In this document: positions 33,529 to 41,394 of the stretch, piece after piece
Layout: the number at the start of each line of letters is the position of its first letter
Position numbering within the stretch: position 1 is the first letter of the stretch
Assembly (NCBI GenBank): GCA_018651745.1
Contig: JABIDL010000011.1
Coordinates: forward strand, 1 to 64,000
Origin: Candidatus Neomarinimicrobiota bacterium
Lineage (GTDB): Bacteria; Fidelibacterota; Marinisomatia; Marinisomatales; TCS55
DNA length: 64,000 nt
Direction of reading: 5' to 3'
Notes under the pieces: generated by a model
What the model saw: the letters and a program-made list of their open reading frames with translations, nothing else
What the model was told of the DNA's origin: nothing
Databases searched by the model: none
Translations under genes and position numbers: made by a program

Positions 33529-34637
33529 ATTCATCTCAAAGAATTCTCGCCTTAGATGTCTTCCGCGGCATGACCATTTCGCTCATGATCCTCGTAAATA
33601 ATCCTGGAACATGGGCTCACGTTTATGCGCCGTTTCGTCATGCAAAATGGCACGGTTGTACACTTACTGATCTCGTTTTTCCATTCTTCCTATTTATCGC
33701 GGGGACCGCAATGCGTTTTTCTTTGGGAAAGGTAAAATTTTGCCGGTGTAAAGATGTATACGTCAAGATTTTTTGGAGAGCCGTTACCATTTTTGCATTT
33801 GGAATTTTATTGAATGCGTTTCCTTTCATACGACAGGATTGGGATTGGTCTCATTTTCGGATAATGGGAGTGTTGCAACGTATCGGAATTGCCTATGGAA
33901 TTGGTGCTTTCCTTGTCCTTCGATTCTCGTTTAAGCAGCTGTGGGGAGTCATTTTTTCTACCTTGGTTGGATATTGGATTATTCTATGGGGATTCGGAGG
34001 TCCTGCGCCATTTTCACTTGAAAATAATATGGTTAGAATGATTGACTTAACAATTTTGGGTGAATCTCATTTATGGACTGGAACCAGAATTCCATTCGAT
34101 CCGGAAGGATTGTTTAGTACGCTTCCGGCAATCGCAACCCTGTTGATGGGATATATGGCAGGTGTCATGATTCATACCGCTGTTGACATGAATGAAAATG
34201 TAAAAAAAATGTTCATTTCTGGTGGAATTCAGATTGTTGCCGGACTTGTTTGGAGTCTGGCGTTTCCGTTAAATAAATCACTTTGGACCAGTTCCTATGT
34301 TTTATTCACAGCCGGCCTTGCATCCATTATTCTTGCCGGTCTTATTTGGTGCATTGATCTAAAAGGAATAAAAAAAATCTTTTGGCCATTTGTAGTGTAT
34401 GGAACCAATTCAATTTTTCTGTTCGTTGGTTCAGGTCTTTGGACTAAAACCATTCTTAAAGTCAAGTTTAGTCTTGATGAACAATCTATTTCAGGATATT
34501 CCTATTTATACAAAACCATTTTCCAGCCATTGGCAGGTGATTTGAACGGCTCTATCCTGTTTGCCCTTTTCCATGTGATAATGTGGTGGCTGATTTTGCT
34601 GTGGCTTTATAGACAAAAGATATTCATTAAAATTTGA
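33525..34637 (+). CDS. HGSNAT/NagX-like membrane acyltransferase (DUF5009 type)
   Basis: A 370-residue membrane protein. LALDVFRGMTISLMILVNNPG, APFRHAKWHGCTLTDLVFPFFLFIAG and an AFPFIRQDWDWSHFRIMGVLQRIG segment are diagnostic of the heparan-alpha-glucosaminide N-acetyltransferase family, whose bacterial members (NagX-type) acetylate amino sugars across the membrane using acetyl-CoA. About ten helices. Translation starts at a TTG that overlaps the symporter stop as TTGA, implying coupling. Confidence 0.87.
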   Translation: MNSSQRILALDVFRGMTISLMILVNNPGTWAHVYAPFRHAKWHGCTLTDLVFPFFLFIAGTAMRFSLGKVKFCRCKDVYVKIFWRAVTIFAFGILLNAFPFIRQDWDWSHFRIMGVLQRIGIAYGIGAFLVLRFSFKQLWGVIFSTLVGYWIILWGFGGPAPFSLENNMVRMIDLTILGESHLWTGTRIPFDPEGLFSTLPAIATLLMGYMAGVMIHTAVDMNENVKKMFISGGIQIVAGLVWSLAFPLNKSLWTSSYVLFTAGLASIILAGLIWCIDLKGIKKIFWPFVVYGTNSIFLFVGSGLWTKTILKVKFSLDEQSISGYSYLYKTIFQPLAGDLNGSILFALFHVIMWWLILLWLYRQKIFIKI

Positions 34638-35386
34638 ATTCATCTTCACAAAAAGTTTTCATTACCGGCGCCAGCAGTGGAATTGGTGAATCGCTTGCTT
34701 ATTATTATGCAAAACTGGGCGCCACGGTTGGCATTGCTGCCCGCAGAAAAGATCGGCTAATTGCAGTAGGAACAAAAATCAAGGATCTTGGCGGAACGCC
34801 AATCGTCTTACAATTGGATGTTTCCGAACAAGATTCCTGCAAACAAGTGATCGATCGATTTCTAAATGAAGCCGGTAGCGTTGATATTGTAATCGCAAAT
34901 GCCGGCGTGGGCGGATCCGATAAACTTTCATCCGGTGATGCATCTGCAATAAACAAAATTTTATCCGTGAATATCTTGGGCGTTACCAATACAATCATTC
35001 CCTTCATCCCAACGCTAAAAGAACAGAAATCAGGGCGGATATGCATTATCAGTTCAATAGCCGGCACTCGCGGAATGGTTGGCCACGGTGGATATTCCGG
35101 GTCAAAAGCAGCTGTGCGGGTTTTGGGCGATAGTTGGGATTACAGTCTTCGCCTCCACAATATATCAACTACAGTTGTTTTCCCTGGCTGGATTGCCACC
35201 GAAATGACGGAAGATCACTCATTCAAAATGTTTTTCCTGATGGATTCCAATACAGCCGCCTGTAAAATTTCCAACGCGATAGCCAAAGGTAAACGTAGAT
35301 ATACTCTTCCTTGGCAATGGAACATTATTGTCCCACTTTTTCGGATGTTGCCGAGATGGGTATTGGAGTTACTTTCTACTAAATGA
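34634..35386 (+). CDS. Short-chain dehydrogenase/reductase
   Basis: A 250-residue SDR: GASSGIGES cofactor loop (about 12-20), NAGVGG (about 89), catalytic Ser in IISSIAG and YSGSK (YxxxK, about 155-159). The GAARRKDR region suggests NADP preference. Starts at a TTG overlapping the preceding stop (TTGA), with the same first bases (TTGAATTCATCT) as the preceding gene. A hydrophobic C-terminus (NIIVPLFRMLPRWVLELL) suggests membrane association, as in lipid-modifying SDRs. Confidence 0.9.
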   Translation: MNSSSQKVFITGASSGIGESLAYYYAKLGATVGIAARRKDRLIAVGTKIKDLGGTPIVLQLDVSEQDSCKQVIDRFLNEAGSVDIVIANAGVGGSDKLSSGDASAINKILSVNILGVTNTIIPFIPTLKEQKSGRICIISSIAGTRGMVGHGGYSGSKAAVRVLGDSWDYSLRLHNISTTVVFPGWIATEMTEDHSFKMFFLMDSNTAACKISNAIAKGKRRYTLPWQWNIIVPLFRMLPRWVLELLSTK

Positions 35387-35922
35387 TTAATTTTCTACCC
35401 CAAGTAATGCTTTCTGCGGCATTCATATTGCTACTGCCGCTGTTGGCAATGCAGATTACAGACGAAGTAAACTGGGACGTTGCTGATTTCGCAATCGCCT
35501 GGATTCTATTAGTCAGCACGGGTTTCACGTATAAGTTGGCAACGATTAAAGTAGGCAATACCGTGTACAGATTAGCTGTAGGTCTTGCGCTCACCGGCGC
35601 ATTCATTCTCTTCTGGGTTAACGGTGCCGTTGGCAACATCGGGAGTGAAAATAACGACACCAATCTGATGTATGGCGGCGTGCTCGCCGTTGGAATCATC
35701 GGGACCATTATCGTGCGATTGAATCCACGGGGAATGTCACGGACGATGTTCGCAATGGCCGTCGCACAAACGTTGGTCACCATAATTGCTTTGATCGCTG
35801 GGATGCATCAGGGTCCTGAAATCTCCATGGTCGAGATCTTGATCTTGAATGGATTCTTTGTCGCGCTATTTGCGGGATCGGCTTGGCTGTTTCGCCATGC
35901 CGCACACAAATCGAACCCATAA
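35383..35922 (+). CDS. Uncharacterised membrane protein, unusually GC-rich
   Basis: A 179-residue protein with about five hydrophobic helices (VMLSAAFILLLPLLAMQ, FAIAWILLVSTGFTY, LAVGLALTGAFILFWVNG, GVLAVGIIGTIIV, FAMAVAQTLVTIIALIAG). No catalytic motif seen and no named family recognised. Its codons are visibly richer in G and C than the neighbours. Start overlaps the SDR stop as ATGA, so it is cotranscribed with the sugar genes despite its different composition. Confidence 0.78.
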   Translation: MINFLPQVMLSAAFILLLPLLAMQITDEVNWDVADFAIAWILLVSTGFTYKLATIKVGNTVYRLAVGLALTGAFILFWVNGAVGNIGSENNDTNLMYGGVLAVGIIGTIIVRLNPRGMSRTMFAMAVAQTLVTIIALIAGMHQGPEISMVEILILNGFFVALFAGSAWLFRHAAHKSNP

Positions 35923-35931
35923 GAAGCAGCA

Positions 35932-37104
35932 ATGAAATTTAATTATTTATTTGTTATCCTAATCGCTATTACAACGTCAATGTCTCAAAGTTTAAGCGAT
36001 CTGTCATTTGGAACGGATGATACTTTTGAAGTGATGACCTGGAATATAGAATGGTTCCCAAAAAATGGACAAACTACTGTTGATTCCGTGTCTGCAATAA
36101 TACAGTCCTTAGATATTGATTTGTATGCATTTCAGGAAATAACAGACACAACTTTGTTTAAACAAATGATTTACGATATTGATGATTATGAATACTATTT
36201 TCAGTCAAGTTGGTTTGGCGGCTTGGCATTTGTTTATAAAACGAGTGTGATTGAAATTGACAGCATGTATGAAATTTATACAGAAGAGCCCTATTGGCGT
36301 CCATTTCCCCGCTCGCCTATGGTGATGGATATGAATTATCAGGATCAGAAATATTATATTATTAATAATCATTTCAAATGTTGCGGTAATGGTACTATGG
36401 ATCTCTCTGATTCCTGGGATGAAGAAACACGGCGGTTTGACGCTAGTAATCTTCTAAAGGATTATATTGATGTGAATTTGCCTGATGAAAATGTTATTGT
36501 ATTAGGTGATCTCAACGATATTTTAACGGATGCATCGGCACAAAATGTGTTTCAAACCATTCTTGATGATGACGGGAATTATCTTTTTGCCGATATTGAT
36601 ATTGCAAATGGTCCAAGTTCGGGATGGTCTTATCCAAGTTGGCCTTCTCATATTGATCATATCTTTATCACAAATGAACTATTTGATGGTTTTGGAAATA
36701 CCAGTTCCCTTATACAAACGATAGCAATCGATGAAAACATGGCAGGCGGATTCGATGCATACGATGAAAATTTTTCGGATCATCGTCCGGTTGCGCTAAA
36801 ACTAGGACATGATTTGGCCATAAATGACGCTGTAGTAATTTCACAAAAATATTATGTAATGAATTATCCCAATCCTTTTAATCCTACTACGACGATTTCT
36901 TATGAAGTATTTGAACCCGGATTCATAAACATTTCGATTTACAATTTGAATGGCCAGTTAGTTAAGATTTTAGTAAATGATAGAAAAACCAAAGGATTAC
37001 AGTCATCTATTTGGAATGCAAGAAATGTTAGTTCGGGTTTGTATTTTTACACCTTAACTTATGGGAATAAAACAGTTACAAAGAAAATGTTGTTGCTTAA
37101 ATAA
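35932..37104 (+). CDS. Secreted endonuclease/exonuclease/phosphatase-family protein with sorting domain
   Basis: A 390-residue protein: signal peptide (LFVILIAITTSMSQS), then the DNase I-like fold with MTWNIEWFP (about 38), AFQEITD, NNHFKCCGNG, VLGDLNDIL, SHIDHIFIT and FSDHRPVAL, i.e. the complete metal/His catalytic set. The C-terminal sorting domain (YPNPFNPTTTISYEV) points to secretion. It probably degrades extracellular DNA or another phosphodiester, giving nutrients. Confidence 0.9.
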   Translation: MKFNYLFVILIAITTSMSQSLSDLSFGTDDTFEVMTWNIEWFPKNGQTTVDSVSAIIQSLDIDLYAFQEITDTTLFKQMIYDIDDYEYYFQSSWFGGLAFVYKTSVIEIDSMYEIYTEEPYWRPFPRSPMVMDMNYQDQKYYIINNHFKCCGNGTMDLSDSWDEETRRFDASNLLKDYIDVNLPDENVIVLGDLNDILTDASAQNVFQTILDDDGNYLFADIDIANGPSSGWSYPSWPSHIDHIFITNELFDGFGNTSSLIQTIAIDENMAGGFDAYDENFSDHRPVALKLGHDLAINDAVVISQKYYVMNYPNPFNPTTTISYEVFEPGFINISIYNLNGQLVKILVNDRKTKGLQSSIWNARNVSSGLYFYTLTYGNKTVTKKMLLLK

Positions 37105-37145
37105 TGACCATTTAAGAGAGGTTGGTTACCGGGTGATCTCTGAGT

Positions 37146-37171
37146 TTATTTGTAAGCCAATCACAAAATAA
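37146..37171. promoter_or_regulatory. Imperfect inverted repeat upstream of bioY
   Basis: TTATTTGT (37146-37153) and ACAAAATAA (37163-37171) are near-complementary arms, 18 bases before the bioY start. The left arm continues TTGTAAGCC, close to a BirA half-site (TTGTAAACC), but no matching right half-site is present. Could be an operator for biotin control; weak evidence. Confidence 0.3.
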
Positions 37172-37188
37172 TTCAATAAATTAAGATT

Positions 37189-37758
37189 ATGAAAATAACT
37201 ACAATACCAATGAAACAAACGGGGATCATTTCGTTCGACACGCCAATAGCGCGTATTATTGCTGTGTTGTTGGGATCCCTTATCATTGCCGCACTTGCGC
37301 AGATTTCCATTCCGGTTCCGTTTGGTCCCGTTCCCATAACAGGGCAGACAATTGGCGTTATTTTGGTTGGAGGTTTGCTTGGATCTAAGCGCGGTGCATT
37401 CGCGGTGATGGCGTATTTGGCTGAGGGTGCATCCGGACTTCCGGTCTTCGCTGAATTTAAAGCCGGCGCTCACGTTTTAGTAGGACCGACTGCTGGATAT
37501 TTATGGGCGTTTATTCCCGCTGCATTTTTAACAGGTTACTTTGCAGAAAAGGGATTTACGCTAAAACCGATCCCTAGTTTTCTAACCTGTTTTAGTTCTA
37601 CAACCTTCATTCTTTTTTCAGGGACAGCTTTCCTTACCTTATTCAATTTCGGATTTAACGAAGCCTTGGTGATAGGCTTCTATCCTTTTCTAGTCGGCGA
37701 TATTGTAAAGTCAATTGTTTGTGCAGCAATGCTGACGGGCGTTAGAAAAGTCAGTTAA
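37189..37758 (+). CDS. bioY: BioY biotin transporter substrate-binding subunit
   Basis: A 189-residue membrane protein of the BioY family: ISIPVPFGPVPITGQTIGVILVGGLLGSKRG, YLAEGASGLPVFAEFKAG and GPTAGYLWAF are the family signature segments, spread over about six helices. It is the S component for biotin uptake, working alone or with a shared ECF energising module that is not in this window. Flanked by a clear terminator, so it is a single-gene unit. Confidence 0.93.
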   Translation: MKITTIPMKQTGIISFDTPIARIIAVLLGSLIIAALAQISIPVPFGPVPITGQTIGVILVGGLLGSKRGAFAVMAYLAEGASGLPVFAEFKAGAHVLVGPTAGYLWAFIPAAFLTGYFAEKGFTLKPIPSFLTCFSSTTFILFSGTAFLTLFNFGFNEALVIGFYPFLVGDIVKSIVCAAMLTGVRKVS

Positions 37759-37782
37759 CGAAACTTAAATATCAAAATGTAG

Positions 37783-37807
37783 AGGGTTCACCGGAAACCC
37801 TTTTTTT
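37783..37807 (+). terminator. Rho-independent terminator of bioY
   Basis: AGGGTT pairs with AACCCT around a CACCGGA loop and is followed by seven T. It lies 24 bases after the bioY stop codon and just before the convergent pterin dehydratase gene. Confidence 0.8.
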
Positions 37808-37816
37808 GTCGTTCAT

Positions 37817-38101
37817 CTATTCCTTCTTAAGTAATTCGGCAATCTCTGCCATGCCAAAACACGCCGAAGTTACTCCACCTTGATCATGCGATGTAAATGC
37901 GAGGTCAATCCTGCACCAGCCTACAACCATATCCGGATGATGATTGGTTTCTTCTGCCTTTTCTGCTAACCGATTAATGAAGTCTATGCTTTCCATGTAG
38001 AACTTAAATGTGAATGTTTTCTTGATGGCATTATCTTTGAATTCCCAGCCATATAAACTAGATAGTTTTTCCTGAATTTCGATATCAGTTAACCGACTCA
38101 T
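37817..38101 (-). CDS. phhB: Pterin-4a-carbinolamine dehydratase
   Basis: A 94-residue protein of the PCD/DCoH family. GWEFKDNAIKKTFTFKFY and the active-site segment EETNHHPDMVVGW with LAFTSHDQGGVT match the family, including the His-His-Pro and following His residues. It recycles tetrahydropterin for aromatic amino acid hydroxylases; no hydroxylase is seen nearby. Its start overlaps the MATE stop by 4 bases. Confidence 0.92.
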   Translation of the reverse strand: MSRLTDIEIQEKLSSLYGWEFKDNAIKKTFTFKFYMESIDFINRLAEKAEETNHHPDMVVGWCRIDLAFTSHDQGGVTSACFGMAEIAELLKKE

Positions 38102-39495
38102 CGAATATCCTTATAAATACGATTTAATGCATTCAATTCTACTCTAACCCAACTCACAGCAATTGTAAATGCAACAGCTGTAGAAATCATCATTGCATAC
38201 CAGATCCAAACGACAGGTTTATCTAATACAAACTTGAAATAGGTTGCCAATGCCGCACTCACAACCAGTACACGAATAGTGGTAATGACCAAAACTGGAA
38301 TTCCTTTCCCCAGCCCTTGCATGATTCGTCCGGAAGAAATGGCAATAGCTACAAACGGATACATGAGACACATTAATCTCAAATAGCCAACAGCAACATC
38401 AATAATTTCTTGATCTTTAGTAAACATGGAAGAAAATATTTCTGCAAAATAATAAACAAATATGGATGAAACGATGGTAATAATAAAAACCCGTGAAATT
38501 CCATATTTTACAATTTGATTTAAAGCGTCAATTCTACTCGCACCATAAAACATTCCAACGAGTGTAGTTAATCCGCCTGCGATAGCAAATATGGGCAATA
38601 AAATAAGCATGTCCAACCGCCCAGCGACCTGATATGCTGCAACTGTTTGAGGTGAATAATGGATGAGGATTTTATTAAAGACTCCCTGTCCAACTGCCAT
38701 TATTATCATGGACATGGATGCAGGCAATCCCACCTTTACAATATCCCATAGAATCACTTTTGAAGGTGAAAAATCTTTTAACCGAAATGTGATATAAGCA
38801 TGTTTTTTAACAAAAAGCATAAAAATAAAAATAACAAAAACAACGCATTGTGAAATGATCGTTGCCATGGCAGCGCCTTTCACGCCTAAACCTAAACCAA
38901 ATCCACCGTAATTATTTAAATCAAAAATGAAAATTGGATCTAAAATGATATTCAATATTGTTCCCAGTCCTGCAACCAGCATAGGAAATTTCATATCACC
39001 TTCCCCGGCTAAAATAGATCTAAAAAATCCGGAAAAAATCATGAAAGGTAATCCAAGAATTATGATATGAAGATAATCCCACGCTAAAGATAAAATTTCA
39101 TTTTCCGCACCGAGGATGATTAAAACTTTATGTCCAAAAAGTAAACCTGAAATAGTAAAAATTGTAGCAATCACAGCCGCCATTGCCAAAGCATGTTCTG
39201 CGCTATTGTCTGCATTCCTTTTATTATTTTTCCCAATAAATCTTGCAATAGAAGCGGTTACACCGGAGCCCAATCCCATGGTGAGTCCGAGAACTAGAAA
39301 AAATACCGGCATATTAAAGGCAACGCCTGCAATAGCATTTCCACCTAATCTCCCAATAAACATCATATCAACAATGTTATAGAGCGTATGGATTCCCATA
39401 CCAAGCATAATGGGAATGGCCAATGTCCAAAGTGCTTTTTGTGGATTATCTAGAAAAAGTGTGAGGCGTGAATTGCGGTCATTTAGTTCGGACAT
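38098..39495 (-). CDS. MATE-family efflux transporter
   Basis: A 465-residue protein with 12 predicted helices in two repeated halves. The start (PQKALWTLAIPIMLGMGIHTLYNIVDMMFIGRLGG) and AGLGTILNIILDPIFIFD, plus GLPASMSMIIMAVGQGVFN at the second half, are typical MATE segments. It exports drugs or metabolites using a sodium or proton gradient. Overlaps the pterin dehydratase by 4 bases. Confidence 0.92.
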   Translation of the reverse strand: MSELNDRNSRLTLFLDNPQKALWTLAIPIMLGMGIHTLYNIVDMMFIGRLGGNAIAGVAFNMPVFFLVLGLTMGLGSGVTASIARFIGKNNKRNADNSAEHALAMAAVIATIFTISGLLFGHKVLIILGAENEILSLAWDYLHIIILGLPFMIFSGFFRSILAGEGDMKFPMLVAGLGTILNIILDPIFIFDLNNYGGFGLGLGVKGAAMATIISQCVVFVIFIFMLFVKKHAYITFRLKDFSPSKVILWDIVKVGLPASMSMIIMAVGQGVFNKILIHYSPQTVAAYQVAGRLDMLILLPIFAIAGGLTTLVGMFYGASRIDALNQIVKYGISRVFIITIVSSIFVYYFAEIFSSMFTKDQEIIDVAVGYLRLMCLMYPFVAIAISSGRIMQGLGKGIPVLVITTIRVLVVSAALATYFKFVLDKPVVWIWYAMMISTAVAFTIAVSWVRVELNALNRIYKDIR

Positions 39496-39554
39496 AAGCT
39501 GTTAATTTACGATCACCAATCACCTGTAATAAAGTAATGATTAGGTTCAGGTAT

Positions 39555-41357
39555 TTATCCAATTACTGTAAACGGCCATAAGATGGGAATCAGGAAAGAT
39601 GCCAAAAGCCAAAGTGCAATGGCAAGCGGAAGTCCGACAGTTAGATAATCTTTATACTTGTAACCTCCGGGGCCATAAACCATCAAATTTGTTTGGTATC
39701 CAATGGGTGTAATAAAAGAAGCAGATGCAGCAAAACACACTGCAAAAATGAATGGACGAGGATCATATCCAAGCTTTGCCGCCAATGCCAATGCAATTGG
39801 GCTCATGATAATTGCTGTTGCAGCATTGGATGACACTTCTGTTAAAATGACAGTAATTAGATATATGAGAGATAAAAGAATGTACGGCTGCCAAGCTTCC
39901 TCAAAAGACATCGAGAAGTTAAATAGAGAATTGCTGATCCAATCTGCAGTCCCACTGGTTTGAATTACAATACCAAGTGGAATGAGAGCTGCTATTAAAA
40001 TAATCACATTCCACTGAACGGATTGGTAAGATTCATTTGGTGTAATAACTTTTAAAAGTAACAGAACAACCCATCCGATTAATGCCGCTATCATTATAGG
40101 CATAATTCCGAGAGCAGCAACCGTTACAACACCGATAACGGTAACAATACTCGCCCACCAGAACCGGCTTTTTTTCATAGTTGCTTCTATTTCCTCCAGA
40201 ACAATAAAATTGTTCGAGTCCGCCAATTCCTGAATTTTATCACGAGGACCATAAACTAGGAGGGTGTCAAAAGCATGTAAAATCACCTTTGCGATTTTTT
40301 CCCGGAGAATGGACCCTTCGCGCCTAATCGCCAAAACAAAACTACCATACCTGCGTCTAAAATTTGATCCAAGTAAATTGAGTCCGATCAAGTCAGATTT
40401 CTCTGTTAGCAAAGCTTCCACCAAAATATTGTTTTCTTGTTGAAGTTCGAACTGTGTCAATTTTTCGTCGGTTAGCAAATTAACTTTTTCCACCTCTTTC
40501 ATTCTTAAAAAGTTGTCAACTGAACCGCGTACAAATAAAATATCGTTATCCAATAAAATTGTATTTCTGATATTGGATGTTATCATAGATCCTTCGCGTA
40601 AAATATCAATCACAGTCACATCATAATTTTGGTTAATGGCGCGAGCGAGAATTGTTTTTCCAACTAAAGGTGAATCTTTACCAATTTTCATTTCCGTTAA
40701 AAATCCGCCCATATGATAACTTTTAGTCAAACTAGATGTTACAGTACGAGATGGTAAAATTTTATATCCAATTGCAATCATATACCCTAAACCGACTAAT
40801 AAAAGAATTGAACCATATTTGGTGAATTCAAACATCCCTAACGGTTCGTTCCCCGATGCAGTGAGAATAGAATTCACAAGAAGATTTGTAGAAGTGCCAA
40901 CTAAGGTCAATGTGCCACCCATAATCGCAGCGTAGCTTAGCGGAATTAACACTTTTGAAGGGCTGATTTTGTATTGATGAGCCATTCTGATTGTAATTGG
41001 CATGAAAATTGCCACGATGGCAGTATTGTTTACAAAAGCAGATAAGATAGCAATACTAAAGAGGTATGCGGAAAGTCCCAACGAAAATGACCGGCTGGCG
41101 ATGGTATTTATTCTTGCAACCAAGTATTCGAGTACCCCGGTTTTTTGAATAGCATGGCTTAAAATGAAAAGACAAGCAATCGTAATAACTGCCGGGTTGG
41201 CCAACCCGGACACCGCTTCTGAAGGGCTCAGGAAATCAAAAAGAATTAATATGCATAGGATTGCCAATGCCGATACTTCTAAGGCAAACACCTCGGTTAC
41301 AAACAGGATAAACATGAGGATTATTATCCCTATGACAATTGGTATTTCGAAACTCAT
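39555..41357 (-). CDS. SLC13/DASS-type anion permease with two TrkA-C domains
   Basis: A 600-residue membrane protein. N-terminal helices include AILSAFVNNTAIVAIFMPI and YAAIMGGTLTLVGTSTNLLVN; the C-terminal half has TEVSSNAATAIIMSPIA and ASASFITPIGYQTNLMVYGPGGY, the paired SNT-like motifs of DASS transporters. Between them (about 205-390) lie two TrkA-C/RCK_C regulatory domains (MKIGKDSPLVGKTILARAI and ALLTEKSDLIGLNLLGSNF). Substrates in this subgroup are sulfate or dicarboxylates. Confidence 0.9.
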   Translation of the reverse strand: MSFEIPIVIGIIILMFILFVTEVFALEVSALAILCILILFDFLSPSEAVSGLANPAVITIACLFILSHAIQKTGVLEYLVARINTIASRSFSLGLSAYLFSIAILSAFVNNTAIVAIFMPITIRMAHQYKISPSKVLIPLSYAAIMGGTLTLVGTSTNLLVNSILTASGNEPLGMFEFTKYGSILLLVGLGYMIAIGYKILPSRTVTSSLTKSYHMGGFLTEMKIGKDSPLVGKTILARAINQNYDVTVIDILREGSMITSNIRNTILLDNDILFVRGSVDNFLRMKEVEKVNLLTDEKLTQFELQQENNILVEALLTEKSDLIGLNLLGSNFRRRYGSFVLAIRREGSILREKIAKVILHAFDTLLVYGPRDKIQELADSNNFIVLEEIEATMKKSRFWWASIVTVIGVVTVAALGIMPIMIAALIGWVVLLLLKVITPNESYQSVQWNVIILIAALIPLGIVIQTSGTADWISNSLFNFSMSFEEAWQPYILLSLIYLITVILTEVSSNAATAIIMSPIALALAAKLGYDPRPFIFAVCFAASASFITPIGYQTNLMVYGPGGYKYKDYLTVGLPLAIALWLLASFLIPILWPFTVIG

Positions 41358-41394
41358 TTTACCTTAAGTTATTGAATAACCTCTTTGGATGTTT

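Noticed and set aside
35379-35783. 134-codon minus-strand frame opposite the GC-rich membrane gene
   Set aside because: Long antisense frames are expected in GC-rich coding sequence; the plus-strand frame has membrane helices and an ATGA overlap.
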